Origin: Altibacter sp. HG106
Lineage (GTDB): Bacteria > Bacteroidota > Bacteroidia > Flavobacteriales > Flavobacteriaceae
NCBI RefSeq assembly: GCF_028561755.1
Contig: NZ_JAQQTD010000005.1
Location: forward strand, 62,001-126,000
Direction: 5' to 3'
Length of the DNA stretch: 64,000 bases
Shown here: in pieces, positions 34,801 to 42,728 of the stretch
How the letters are laid out: every line of letters starts with the position of its first letter
How positions within the stretch are numbered: the first letter of the stretch is position 1
Notes under the pieces: model-generated
Databases searched by the model: none
What the model was told of the DNA's origin: nothing
The model's input: only the letters and a program-made list of their open reading frames with translations
Position numbers and translations under genes: made by a program

Positions 34801-35534
34801 TGCGTAAGAAAAGTACCCAAACCGGGAAGTGGAAGCAGGTGATTCTTAATACTATATTTTCCGCCATAGGGTCCATTCGTTAAAATGGGATGATGCATGG
34901 CGAATAAGATGGTTTTTTCTTTGTTCTTTTTTAATTCCCCTTCAATTTCAATAAACAATTTGCTGCGCGTTTTGATCATGCATTTATCATTCATCTGGGG
35001 ATATTCGTCCCAATCAGACAGATACCACTGACTGTCTATTAAGAGCAGCTGTACATCGTCACCAACTTCAATGCTTTTTAAAGGACAACCGTTATTGGGT
35101 TCCAGAATATCTTCCTGGTCGCGCACCTCCTTCAACAAATCTTCAATATCTTCAAGGCCATCAACCCCTTGTTGCCATTCTCCTTCCCCAGGAAGAAAAT
35201 AAACCGTTCCTTTAAAATCTGAAACGGCTGCAAGTTGTGCTTCGATGTCTTTTTTGGAAAGTTTATCCCCGCTCTTTACAAAACTATTTCCCAGAAATAA
35301 TACGTGGTCGTCCTGGGTAGCATTCTTTTCAAGATATCGCTGAAAGGCAGGAAGGGCATTTTTTTCGGCATCAAAACCCAGATCACTTAGTACATAAAAA
35401 GTTTCGTCGATTTCGGTGTTTGGAAGGTTTGATTGTGATTGCCGATTGGAATCTTTATATTGAGGTTTATAGGTGGCGCAACCCGCCCAAATTGCTGCTG
35501 CCAGAAAAGTTATAATGATGTTAATTTTGTTCAT
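31875..35534 (-). CDS. Lipoprotein with degenerate metallophosphoesterase, middle domain and Omp85-like barrel (copy 3)
   Basis: The 1,219-residue first gene of the tandem set has lipobox WAGC (Cys19). In its phosphoesterase domain the first Asp is kept (LSDLGFD) but GDN is GNS, GNHE is GEGE and GHxH is GHDR, so catalysis is unlikely. The middle domain keeps GDWDRHNDQW (near 590) and PRDRDQVY (near 618), as in copy 1. The barrel has GLRGYRRDRFTG; unlike its sisters the last residue is Met (AAISM), not an aromatic, which is unusual for a barrel signal. The divergent gene at 35589 lies 54 bp away. Confidence 0.85.
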   Translation of the reverse strand: MNKINIIITFLAAAIWAGCATYKPQYKDSNRQSQSNLPNTEIDETFYVLSDLGFDAEKNALPAFQRYLEKNATQDDHVLFLGNSFVKSGDKLSKKDIEAQLAAVSDFKGTVYFLPGEGEWQQGVDGLEDIEDLLKEVRDQEDILEPNNGCPLKSIEVGDDVQLLLIDSQWYLSDWDEYPQMNDKCMIKTRSKLFIEIEGELKKNKEKTILFAMHHPILTNGPYGGKYSIKNHLLPLPGLGTFLTQIRNQGAIDMQDRYNERYAELMDRLEVLAKDHNRLVFVSGHDRSLQYINGKRLKQVVAGGGSKPTPASVAEYGEFSYGGLGFAKLDVLTNGATQLTMLKANDDGSSEVLFQKEILPKPRTYDLETLPETYPQTVQASVYNDSLVDRTGFFKTLWGEHYRAVYGKKVTAPVAMLDTLYGGLTVERAGGGHQTVSLRLKGKGGRDYNMRALKKSAVQFIQTVLIKDRVVEVGFEDTVPEDLILDFYTAAHPYGAFTIPPLADAAKVFHTNPKLYYVPKQAALGKFNETYGDALYMIVERPDEEYDGAIFDYADDIESTDDMLDKLRSDEENILDERAYMRARIFDMLIGDWDRHNDQWRFAEYKKDNGTDVFVPIPRDRDQVYANFDGGLLNVIRTLFNTARQFQVYGPELEHTKWFNSAGIKLDRAFIENYGREGWLEEAAYIQQNVTDAVIEEAFSALPEEVQDESAEQIKSNLKGRRDNIVTIAGEYYDYFSNLQTVTGTDKDDYIEIIRMPKGKTQVIVSRIKDGEKGTQVVNRTYDKKDTKELWIYGLDDDDVFEVKGNGDAPIFIRIIGGQNNDTYRITNGRAIKVYDQRSKKNTIEERGGASFRLTDNYNFNTYNYLKEKKTTNLLLPSVGFNPDDGFLIGVSDVFTVQGFQQNPFAQQHRLAVGYYFATSSYNLEYSGEFANIFGQWNFLVGGEFRNPNFAENFFGFGNETENLEYEFPDMFDRDYNRVRIGKYGGSIGVQRDSPYGSLFRFQAKYEAFEVEGTPNRFITQNPPIELDETKSFASIEGTYEYESLDNAANPTRGMFFHLTTGGTQNTEDSDRVFGYVVPQLRFYNSLTADRKLVLKTQAVGQFNIGNNFEFYQGAQLGRDYGLRGYRRDRFTGRSAVAGNADLRYSFNSFKTGLAPVQIGIFGGYDVGRVWVPNDTSDVWHSAYGGGFWLNVADLVSGTVNAFASDEGIQFSFRAAISM

Positions 35535-35562
35535 ACGGAAAATTAAACGGGGTTATTTTTAG

Positions 35563-35569
35563 TAATTTG
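35563..35569 (+). promoter_or_regulatory. Weak -7-like box before the HD-PycTM gene
   Basis: TAATTTG is a one-base-shorter relative of TAnnTTTG, 19 nt before the ATG at 35589, in the 54-bp divergent gap. Weak support. Confidence 0.3.
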
Positions 35570-35588
35570 GTTCTATAAAAGACGATCT

Positions 35589-36812
35589 ATGAGTGACATA
35601 ATAAAAGCTGCCGATTCTTTCATTCAACAGCTATTTAAAGAAGAGCTTCCCAGCTCTTTTGTATACCATAATTATACCCACAGTAAACGTGTTTATAAAA
35701 GTATAAACGAAATCATTGAACATTCACAATTTTCTGTTAAAGATGCAACAATACTGCGGCTTGCGGCATTATTGCACGATACAGGTTATATAAAAACCCG
35801 GGAGGGTCATGAGGAAGAAAGTGTCAAAATTGCACACGAATTTCTCACTGAAAAAGGAGTCGAAAAAGACATCATTGAAGGCGTTGAGAGATGCATCATG
35901 GCGACGAAATTTAAGGGAACTCCGGAAGGACCTCTCGAAGAGGCTATTAGAGATGCCGATGCGTCACACTTCGGAAAAGATTACTTTAAAGAAGCCAGTG
36001 AATTTTTGCGACAAGAATATATCTCTCAGAATGTGGAACACTTCACCCCGAGGGAATGGCGCGATGAAAATATAAAGCTATTGACAGAAAAGCATAAGTT
36101 TTATAGTGAATACGGACTTAAAGAGTGGCAAAAACAAAAAGAAAAGAACCTGGCCGATCTGCTGAAAGACAGAAAAAAAGACAATAAGAAATTAAAGAAA
36201 GAAGAGGTCAAGGCCAAATTGAAGGCCAAATACAAGGATATGAGTCCGGAACGCGGCATTCAGACCTTTTACCGTGTCGCCCTTCGAAATCATATTAAAT
36301 TGAGCGATATAGCCGATACCAAGGCCAATATCTTGCTGTCTGTAAATGCGATTATCATCTCTCTGATTCTCGCTAATCTGTTTTCAAAATTTGATACTAA
36401 CCCCTTCATTGTATGGCCTACAACCATTTTCGTGATCTCTAGTGCAACTACTATGATCCTCGCTGTGATCGCCACCCGTCCCAATGTGACACGTGGAGAA
36501 TTTACCAAAGAAGATGTGGCTAATAAGAGTGTGAATTTGACCTTCTTCGGAAACTTTCACAGAATGAAATTGTCGGAATACGAATGGGCCATTGAAGAGC
36601 TACTGAAAGACCGTGATTATGTGTATTCTTCGCTTACTAAAGACTTGTACTTTCTAGGTGTCGTCTTAGATCGAAAATATAGGATCTTACGACTCACCTA
36701 CACCATTTTTGTCATAGGGACTATCGTATCAATCATCGCATTTGGAGTGTCCTTCGGACTCGCAGATGTGGGTGTTGACGACGTTTCCAATATGGTGACA
36801 CCTACTCAGTAG
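35589..36812 (+). CDS. HD-domain phosphohydrolase fused to a Pycsar effector (PycTM) membrane domain
   Basis: The 407-residue protein has an N-terminal HD domain (His31 in YTHSKRV, His63-Asp64 in ALLHDTGY, later DADASHFG), a charged Lys-rich linker (about 185-220), and a C-terminal domain. The last matches the DUF5706/Pycsar effector family: RNHIKLSDIADTKANILLSVNAIIISLILANL with two or three membrane helices and a final helix at the C-terminus. Pycsar effectors are activated by cCMP or cUMP and damage the membrane in antiphage defence. No cyclase is recognisable nearby, so this may be an orphan effector, or the HD domain may degrade a nucleotide signal. It is convergent with, and overlaps by 11 bp, the GAF-protein gene. 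Confidence 0.85.
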   Translation: MSDIIKAADSFIQQLFKEELPSSFVYHNYTHSKRVYKSINEIIEHSQFSVKDATILRLAALLHDTGYIKTREGHEEESVKIAHEFLTEKGVEKDIIEGVERCIMATKFKGTPEGPLEEAIRDADASHFGKDYFKEASEFLRQEYISQNVEHFTPREWRDENIKLLTEKHKFYSEYGLKEWQKQKEKNLADLLKDRKKDNKKLKKEEVKAKLKAKYKDMSPERGIQTFYRVALRNHIKLSDIADTKANILLSVNAIIISLILANLFSKFDTNPFIVWPTTIFVISSATTMILAVIATRPNVTRGEFTKEDVANKSVNLTFFGNFHRMKLSEYEWAIEELLKDRDYVYSSLTKDLYFLGVVLDRKYRILRLTYTIFVIGTIVSIIAFGVSFGLADVGVDDVSNMVTPTQ

Positions 36813-39183
36813 GCTGTTGGGTGTTGATCTCTTCAATAAGATCTTCGTAGGTGTAGTACTTTTTCTCGTTGTCCTTCTGCTTCGAGTAAATGACTCCCAC
36901 GCGAATAGCTTTTAGACCCGTTACTCCCTGTAAGTCCTCCAGTTCTAGAATCTCCACGTCCTTATTCAAACGTTTGTTCTTCTGAAGAAAGGCAACATAT
37001 TTCATATATTCCTTCTCGTCTTCCTGCTGTGAATAAACAATGGTTATTTTCCCCGCTTGCGTGATGCGCTCATCGGTCCCTTTAATGTTCGCTTTGTCTA
37101 CACGTTTTTTCACTACTTCATAGCGTGCATTGTACGTACCATCTACGTCAAAACGCTTTTCATCCATTCGAAATCTGAGTGCCAACGGACTATTAAACGA
37201 TAAGATCATTGACGCCACATCCATAGGGATGGGAAGCTCTTCTTTCAAACGATAGAATTGATTTTCCATTTCGCACATTACCTGCAGTTGCCATAGGCGC
37301 AGATTGTACAGATAGATTTTATGAAACGTATTATGTCGTGTAATCGATTCGCCTATGTACATATTGTGCTCAACGCCGTCTGTTTTAAAGCGCTCGTAAT
37401 AGTGCGGGTACATCTGCTGCGCTTCCATTTGGTTGCGGTCGAGGATGGCAGCTAACTTCTTGTTCACCTGCATGACCGATTCGTCATAATCCTTACGGTG
37501 CTTGTACACCAATCCGGATGTCATGTCGATCATCTCGTAATAGTCTTGTATTAATGCCTTCAGATTTTCGTTCTTCTTTCGAAGGTGATTAAACAAGGGG
37601 ACTATTTCCTTTCGGATAAACTGCTGTACTTGCTTTTCACTATTAACTTGCAATTCTTCATTTAGGTTCTCCAAATATTGTTCTATTCGGAAACGCATCT
37701 GCTCATAGATAGGAAGGGCTTCAATTTTGTGAACCGAATCGATTACCTTTTGAATGTATTCCAATTGAAGCATAAGGTCCTTAATGGTGGCCTGGTTGCG
37801 AATGTTGGAAGACTCCTTGATGTCTATTTGGCCGTACAATGGGTACACCCCTTCAAATACGATCTCTCTAAAATAAGCATTGAAGCCCGAATTTTGCGCT
37901 TTTAGGACCCGATGCGCCTCTCTTCGGAATTTCCAATGAACGCTTGGGTGAATGGAGGTACACTCTTCCTGGATCAATAACTCTATTTCATTCTCCACCG
38001 TTTCTTTCGATCGTTTTACCGAATCGATCAAGAACGGCATAATATCGTGCAGTTTGTTTGCATTAATGCTATTCAAAGCACGCGCTTTTGGAGACACAAT
38101 CTCCAACATTCCATATATTTCATCATCACTTCCCACGGGAGTGATAATAGCGCTTTTCACATTTTGACGCAGCAATTTCGCGTATAAGACATTGTCTGGG
38201 TATTCTTTCGCGAATTTCGGAACATCAGAAATGCAATAGAACGCCTTTTTCTTAAACAGGGTGTAATACGATTTATCACATAGTGCCTCCTGACAGGAAG
38301 CCTCGTCCTTGCCTTCTAAAATATAGCTCTTGGTCTGTAGGTTTGTCGGTAAAAACTCGTCGTCTTCCTTGTTGTAGAGTGTAAACCCTACATCCAACTC
38401 ATTATCGCCAAACAACGAACGCATGATACGTCGAAATTCAGGTGCGAAGGTCGCCTCTTTGGTGTCCTTCTGAATTAAATTCGATTTAAAATCAGATAGC
38501 GACACGTCTGCCGTAGCATCAAACATATTAGCAATGACGAAGCCGCTAAACTTCCAGCTATTCGGCGGGAAAATCTTTTTCCACAATTTGACATTATCAA
38601 AATTGTCCATTAAGGATTGCAGGTCCTCTTCGGAAATATCCTTAGTCCCTTTTTTCTTTTCAATGGTTACAAAATCAGCATTGTACAACACCTTGTAAAA
38701 ACGCATGATTCCGGAATGATCTGGAATTTGATAGTAAAAAGGACGTCGGAAATCGAAATGTTTTCCGTAGTAGTTTTGAAGAATGATGCTACACCCCATC
38801 AAATAATACTGATCGTCATTGAAATTGGAAAGCTCCAGCTGATACTCGGCTCCAGCCTCTTTGATAATCTTCTGGTAGCGCGCTGTAGAACGGAAAATAT
38901 CTTCCTGAAAAGGAGAGGTAGCTATCTTGATTTCATTACTCTGAAGCACTTCGGGAAACAGATCCTGCGTAATCGAATCAATCTGTTCTTGATACTTAGC
39001 TGTTTCTCCCATCGCCAATCCTTCGGAAAGTACCGGGTATTCATCGGCGATCGCGATTACTTTTTCAGCGCGTTCGCGCACAAGAGGATGTGCATCCTCG
39101 AGCCGCTCACGATAGGCATCAAAGAGTTTTTTAAAGCTAATTTCTATGTCTAAGGGAAAATCCCTTTCGTTCGATTTCATCAT
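36802..39183 (-). CDS. GAF-domain protein of unknown function
   Basis: The ~793-residue, apparently cytoplasmic protein has no signal peptide or clear membrane helix. A GAF-like segment is visible around residues 310-400 (AIITPVGSDDEIYGMLEIVSP followed by a helix). The rest is mostly helical and charged, and the C-terminal ~100 residues (KITIVYSQQEDEKEYMKYVAFLQ; AIRVGVIYSKQKDNEKKYY) look like a small alpha/beta domain. No kinase, GGDEF or class III cyclase motif is seen. Similar long GAF proteins are common in Flavobacteria but their role is not known to me. ATG 39183 is used; the frame also has a TTG one codon upstream. Confidence 0.7.
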   Translation of the reverse strand: MMKSNERDFPLDIEISFKKLFDAYRERLEDAHPLVRERAEKVIAIADEYPVLSEGLAMGETAKYQEQIDSITQDLFPEVLQSNEIKIATSPFQEDIFRSTARYQKIIKEAGAEYQLELSNFNDDQYYLMGCSIILQNYYGKHFDFRRPFYYQIPDHSGIMRFYKVLYNADFVTIEKKKGTKDISEEDLQSLMDNFDNVKLWKKIFPPNSWKFSGFVIANMFDATADVSLSDFKSNLIQKDTKEATFAPEFRRIMRSLFGDNELDVGFTLYNKEDDEFLPTNLQTKSYILEGKDEASCQEALCDKSYYTLFKKKAFYCISDVPKFAKEYPDNVLYAKLLRQNVKSAIITPVGSDDEIYGMLEIVSPKARALNSINANKLHDIMPFLIDSVKRSKETVENEIELLIQEECTSIHPSVHWKFRREAHRVLKAQNSGFNAYFREIVFEGVYPLYGQIDIKESSNIRNQATIKDLMLQLEYIQKVIDSVHKIEALPIYEQMRFRIEQYLENLNEELQVNSEKQVQQFIRKEIVPLFNHLRKKNENLKALIQDYYEMIDMTSGLVYKHRKDYDESVMQVNKKLAAILDRNQMEAQQMYPHYYERFKTDGVEHNMYIGESITRHNTFHKIYLYNLRLWQLQVMCEMENQFYRLKEELPIPMDVASMILSFNSPLALRFRMDEKRFDVDGTYNARYEVVKKRVDKANIKGTDERITQAGKITIVYSQQEDEKEYMKYVAFLQKNKRLNKDVEILELEDLQGVTGLKAIRVGVIYSKQKDNEKKYYTYEDLIEEINTQQPTE

Positions 39184-39291
39184 CAAATTTCTATCAATAA
39201 ATTAAAAGTACTTAATTATTCGACTCCGCACCTAACATATTAAGGTTCTTAACATTATTATAATAGTTTTTAAGGAGCGCAAAATAACTAT

Positions 39292-39299
39292 TACTTTTG
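39292..39299 (+). promoter_or_regulatory. -7 promoter box of the TlpA-like gene
   Basis: TACTTTTG (TAnnTTTG) ends 21 nt before the ATG at 39321. Confidence 0.6.
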
Positions 39300-39320
39300 T
39301 CAAAATAAGCGAAACTACCT

Positions 39321-40445
39321 ATGAGACGATTCAACGCCCTTTTTATTACAATTTCCTTACTGCTATTTTCTTGCGACACGCAAAGTGATCAATTCACCAT
39401 CTCGGGTCAAGCAGAAGGCTATGATGACGGAACTGCAATTTACGTTTACGAAGTAGGAGCCGATAACCGTCCGGCTGTTATTGACACCCTAACGATCAAC
39501 GGAGGCCGTTTTGAAGGGACCTATCCCAAGACCGAAAAATTATCCGTAAACTATCTCAACGTAGATGGCGCACAGGCAAACGTGGTGTATTTTCCGGAGA
39601 ATGAGAATCTAAAAATGACTCTTTTTAAAGATAGTCTGGCAGCCTCAACCGTTTCCGGAGGAAAATTGAATAATGCGTATGCCGACTTCACCAAACGCAT
39701 CCGAGGATATAACGCTCAAAAGCAAGCGCATTTAGAACGCTATCAGCAGGCGCGTGCCGAACAAGACAATGTTCTAGTCGCACAAATTCAACAAGCCAAC
39801 ATCGATTTAGTGGCGGAAGAAAACGCCTATAAAAAACAATTTATCACCGAAAATGGTAATTCGCTCTACGCAGCAATGCTACTCACCGAAATGGTAAGTC
39901 GCAAAGAAGCAACCCCTGAAGAAGCAAAAGCGATGATTGCCGAGTTTTCTCCTAAAGTCGCAGGCTCTGCCGTAACGAAAAACCTGGAACGCTCACTGAC
40001 CCAAATGAAGAAAGTTGATATAGGTGGTGAAGCGCCTAACTTCAGCGCTCCTACACCAGAAGGAGAGATGCTCGCCTTAAACGACGTGCTGGGAACCTAC
40101 ACCATTATTGATTTTTGGGCCTCTTGGTGCAAGCCCTGTCGTCGTGAAAATCCTAATGTGGTTCGCGTGTATGAAAAATACCACGACAAAGGGTTGAACA
40201 TCATCAGTGTAAGTCTCGACCGACAAGGACAAAAAGACCGATGGTTACAGGCCATTGAGGATGATAATATGGATTGGTATCATGTTTCCAATTTACAATT
40301 TTGGCAAGACCCTATCGCGCAAACTTATAACGTTCGTGCCATCCCAGCTACCTTTCTCTTAGATGAAAATGGAAAGATTATCGATAAGAATTTAAGGGGT
40401 GCTGCTCTGGAGGATCGAATTGCCGGTTTGTTAGGCGGACAATAA
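39321..40445 (+). CDS. DUF4369/TlpA-like thiol-disulfide lipoprotein
   Basis: The 374-residue lipoprotein (LLFSC lipobox) has an N-terminal DUF4369 domain (FTISGQAEGYDDGTAIYVYE) and a helical middle. Its C-terminal thioredoxin-fold TlpA/ResA domain has the active site WASWCKPCRREN near residue 270 and the cis-Pro region VRAIPATFLLDENGKI. Proteins of this kind reduce or isomerise disulfides in the periplasm of Bacteroidetes. It has its own promoter and ends 6 bp from the convergent SIMPL gene. Confidence 0.92.
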   Translation: MRRFNALFITISLLLFSCDTQSDQFTISGQAEGYDDGTAIYVYEVGADNRPAVIDTLTINGGRFEGTYPKTEKLSVNYLNVDGAQANVVYFPENENLKMTLFKDSLAASTVSGGKLNNAYADFTKRIRGYNAQKQAHLERYQQARAEQDNVLVAQIQQANIDLVAEENAYKKQFITENGNSLYAAMLLTEMVSRKEATPEEAKAMIAEFSPKVAGSAVTKNLERSLTQMKKVDIGGEAPNFSAPTPEGEMLALNDVLGTYTIIDFWASWCKPCRRENPNVVRVYEKYHDKGLNIISVSLDRQGQKDRWLQAIEDDNMDWYHVSNLQFWQDPIAQTYNVRAIPATFLLDENGKIIDKNLRGAALEDRIAGLLGGQ

Positions 40446-40451
40446 ACTGGT

Positions 40452-41126
40452 CTACTCCAATAAAAAACTTACGTTTACGACGGCGGTAATTTCTAACTCA
40501 CCCGGAGCTAAGGCTTTCCCGGCGCTACTTTCCTGCATGGCCATTCCACGTAGTATCGGTTGAGGGCCGTTAGAGGGTTGAAACTCGGTGATAAGCACCG
40601 CTTTTCCGATATCTTGACCTACCGCCGCAGCGTATTCAGTAGCTTTCTTTTTGGCATTTAGTATCGCCTTGGTGCGTGCTTCAGTGCGTAATTGTTCCGC
40701 TTTAGAGGAAGCAAACTGTATGCCGTCAATTCTATTGATCCCTGTCTCCAGTAATCGATTCATCACCGCATCATATTTTTCAAGATCGCGCAGCGTAATG
40801 GCGATCGCCTGATTGGCCGCATAGTTATAATTCTTGGTATTGTGGTTGTAGTTTTTGTTGAGTCGGATGTACTCAGTTCGCACATCTTTTTCAGCAATAC
40901 CCATGGCCGACACCGCCTGCAAGACACTTTTAACGATCGCATCGTTATCACGTTTCACGGTTTGGGCGTCATCACCCGTAGACTCCACTCGTATGTCGAT
41001 GGTTACTTCATCAGGAACCACCGTTACGGTTCCTTCTCCTGAAACTTGTACCTGAGGTGGTGTGGATTCTTGTGCCATACTTAGCGTTGTTAAGGTTACG
41101 AATAAAAGTAAGAATATCTTTTTCAT
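40452..41126 (-). CDS. SIMPL-domain (DUF541) secreted protein
   Basis: The ~224-residue protein has a signal peptide (KKIFLLLFVTLTTLSMAQ) and one SIMPL/DUF541 domain: VSGEGTVTVVPDEVTIDIRVES at the start, YDAVMNRLLETGINRIDGIQF in the middle and KATEYAAAVGQDIGKAVLI near the end. The family is periplasmic or secreted and linked to stress and outer-membrane processes; its activity is unclear. The start at 41126 places the signal peptide first, 10 bp after the rhomboid gene stop, so the two are probably co-transcribed. Confidence 0.88.
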   Translation of the reverse strand: MKKIFLLLFVTLTTLSMAQESTPPQVQVSGEGTVTVVPDEVTIDIRVESTGDDAQTVKRDNDAIVKSVLQAVSAMGIAEKDVRTEYIRLNKNYNHNTKNYNYAANQAIAITLRDLEKYDAVMNRLLETGINRIDGIQFASSKAEQLRTEARTKAILNAKKKATEYAAAVGQDIGKAVLITEFQPSNGPQPILRGMAMQESSAGKALAPGELEITAVVNVSFLLE

Positions 41127-41136
41127 GATGTTAGGT

Positions 41137-41787
41137 TTAAATGTTTCCAAGCTTATGAAGTACAAACAGTATACCAATAGGCACCGCCAGCACTAAAACA
41201 ATCCATAAATTGGTTTCTAAAAGACCGGGCATAAACAATAAGGTAAGAGCATACCCCGCGATAGCGCCTCCTAAATGGGCGTCATGGCCAATATTCCCGA
41301 TGCGCTTCTTCATTCCGTAAATGGAATAGAGCAAATACAACAACCCAAAGATCCAGGCCGGAATGGGAATGGGGATAAAGAACAAGTACAAGCTCATATC
41401 GGGATAAAATAGAATCGCCGAATACAATATTCCGGTAACCGCCCCGCTGGCGCCTACCGCACTGTAATGGTACTCCTCTTTATGAAAGTAGAAGCTCAAT
41501 AGGTTTCCAACGAGCAAACTCGCCATATACACCAATAAAAAGCGAACGGTTCCCAGCGCATTAATAACAATATTCGCAAAGAAATAGAGCGTTAGCATAT
41601 TGAACAGCAGGTGTGCCGTATCTACATGTAAGAATCCAGAGGTAATCATTCGTATTTGCTCGCCACGGCGAATGCTGGCAATATTGAACTTGTATTTTTC
41701 AAAGAAGGAAAAGTCATTAAAGCCTTTTAAAGAAATAATTACGTTGGCGGCAATAATAATAAGGGTTACAATGGCGATATCTAGCAT
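41137..41787 (-). CDS. Rhomboid-family intramembrane serine protease
   Basis: The 216-residue protein has about six to seven membrane helices. Catalytic residues are visible: Asn63 in HLLFNML, Ser114 in VGASGAVTG and His171 in HDAHLGGAIAG. It cleaves membrane-anchored substrates; none can be named. A TATTTTTG box lies 4 nt before its ATG, giving a nearly leaderless transcript. It heads the rhomboid-SIMPL unit and is divergent from the lipid A acyltransferase gene. Confidence 0.93.
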   Translation of the reverse strand: MLDIAIVTLIIIAANVIISLKGFNDFSFFEKYKFNIASIRRGEQIRMITSGFLHVDTAHLLFNMLTLYFFANIVINALGTVRFLLVYMASLLVGNLLSFYFHKEEYHYSAVGASGAVTGILYSAILFYPDMSLYLFFIPIPIPAWIFGLLYLLYSIYGMKKRIGNIGHDAHLGGAIAGYALTLLFMPGLLETNLWIVLVLAVPIGILFVLHKLGNI

Positions 41788-41791
41788 CTTT

Positions 41792-41799
41792 CAAAAATA
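41792..41799 (-). promoter_or_regulatory. -7 promoter box of the rhomboid-SIMPL unit
   Basis: The minus strand reads TATTTTTG, 4 nt before the ATG at 41787. It faces away from the TAGTTTTG box at 41831-41838 within one 63-bp divergent region. Confidence 0.55.
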
Positions 41800-41830
41800 A
41801 AGAATCAATTCGTGATGCAATAAAATTACT

Positions 41831-41838
41831 TAGTTTTG
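41831..41838 (+). promoter_or_regulatory. -7 promoter box of the lipid A acyltransferase gene
   Basis: TAGTTTTG (TAnnTTTG) ends 12 nt before the ATG at 41851. The TTG within it is in frame with the gene but is not a likely start. Confidence 0.55.
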
Positions 41839-41850
41839 CGGTACTATTTT

Positions 41851-42726
41851 ATGCAACGGCTACTTTATTTTCTGGTCTATCCTATTCTTTGGTTGATATC
41901 ACTCCTTCCTTTTTGGTTGTTGTATCTCAAATCAACCTTGCTCTTCTATGTCGTGTACTATGTGATTGGCTATCGGAAAAAAGTGGTTCTGAGTAATTTG
42001 GCGTTAGTTTTTCCGGATAAAACAACTTCGGAACGCCGTGCCATTGCGAAAGGGTTCTACCGGCATCTCTGTGACCTCATTTTCGAGACAATAAAAGGAA
42101 TTACCATTTCTGAAGCCACCTTGCGGAAGCGTTATGTTATCGAAAACGCTGAAATTTTTGATGCTTACCACGCCGAAGGACGCAGCTTGTTGGTGTGCTG
42201 TGCCCATTATGCGAACTGGGAATGGAGTTCCCTGGTACCTGTGATGACGAAACTCAAAGGGTTTGGCGTATACAAACCGTTGGTGAATCCCTATTTTGAC
42301 AGCTTAGTAAAAAATATTCGCGGGAAGTTTGGTGCGACCATCGTTTCTAATAAAAAAGCAGTGACCACACTTTTCAAAATGAGCAAACAACAGATCCCCT
42401 CGATCACGCTCCTGGTGGCCGATCAGACCCCGAAGCTGGGCGCGTTTAAGTTGCGAGACACTTTTATGGGTGTTGATGTTCCTGTCTTCACCGGACCGGA
42501 AGATCTGGCCAAGCGATTGGATTTTAATATTGGATATCTGAAAACGCAGAAAGTAAAACGCGGCTATTACAGGGTAACACTTATCCCCTTGTCGGAAACT
42601 CCACAGCAAACAGCGCCGTTTGAGATCACCCGCTTGTTTTTAGATGAAATTGAAAAACAAATTCACGCGGCACCCCAATACTACTTGTGGTCGCATAAAC
42701 GCTGGAAACACAGAAAAACCGACTAA
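41851..42726 (+). CDS. Lipid A acyltransferase (LpxL/HtrB family)
   Basis: The 291-residue inner-membrane acyltransferase adds a secondary acyl chain to lipid A. It has an N-terminal hydrophobic segment (LLYFLVYPILWLISLLPFWLL), the catalytic H-x4-E motif CCAHYANWEW (His119, Glu124), and the family motif VADQTPKLGAFKLRDTFMGVDVPVFTGPEDLA. It ends YYLWSHKRWKHR, the usual W.H.RWK end. The gene stands alone between divergent and convergent neighbours. Confidence 0.92.
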   Translation: MQRLLYFLVYPILWLISLLPFWLLYLKSTLLFYVVYYVIGYRKKVVLSNLALVFPDKTTSERRAIAKGFYRHLCDLIFETIKGITISEATLRKRYVIENAEIFDAYHAEGRSLLVCCAHYANWEWSSLVPVMTKLKGFGVYKPLVNPYFDSLVKNIRGKFGATIVSNKKAVTTLFKMSKQQIPSITLLVADQTPKLGAFKLRDTFMGVDVPVFTGPEDLAKRLDFNIGYLKTQKVKRGYYRVTLIPLSETPQQTAPFEITRLFLDEIEKQIHAAPQYYLWSHKRWKHRKTD

Positions 42727-42728
42727 CC

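Noticed and set aside
24483-35534. BamA or TamA assignment for the three barrel proteins
   Set aside because: They have the Omp85-like RGYR motif but no POTRA domains; instead they carry lipoprotein signals and phosphoesterase-like domains.
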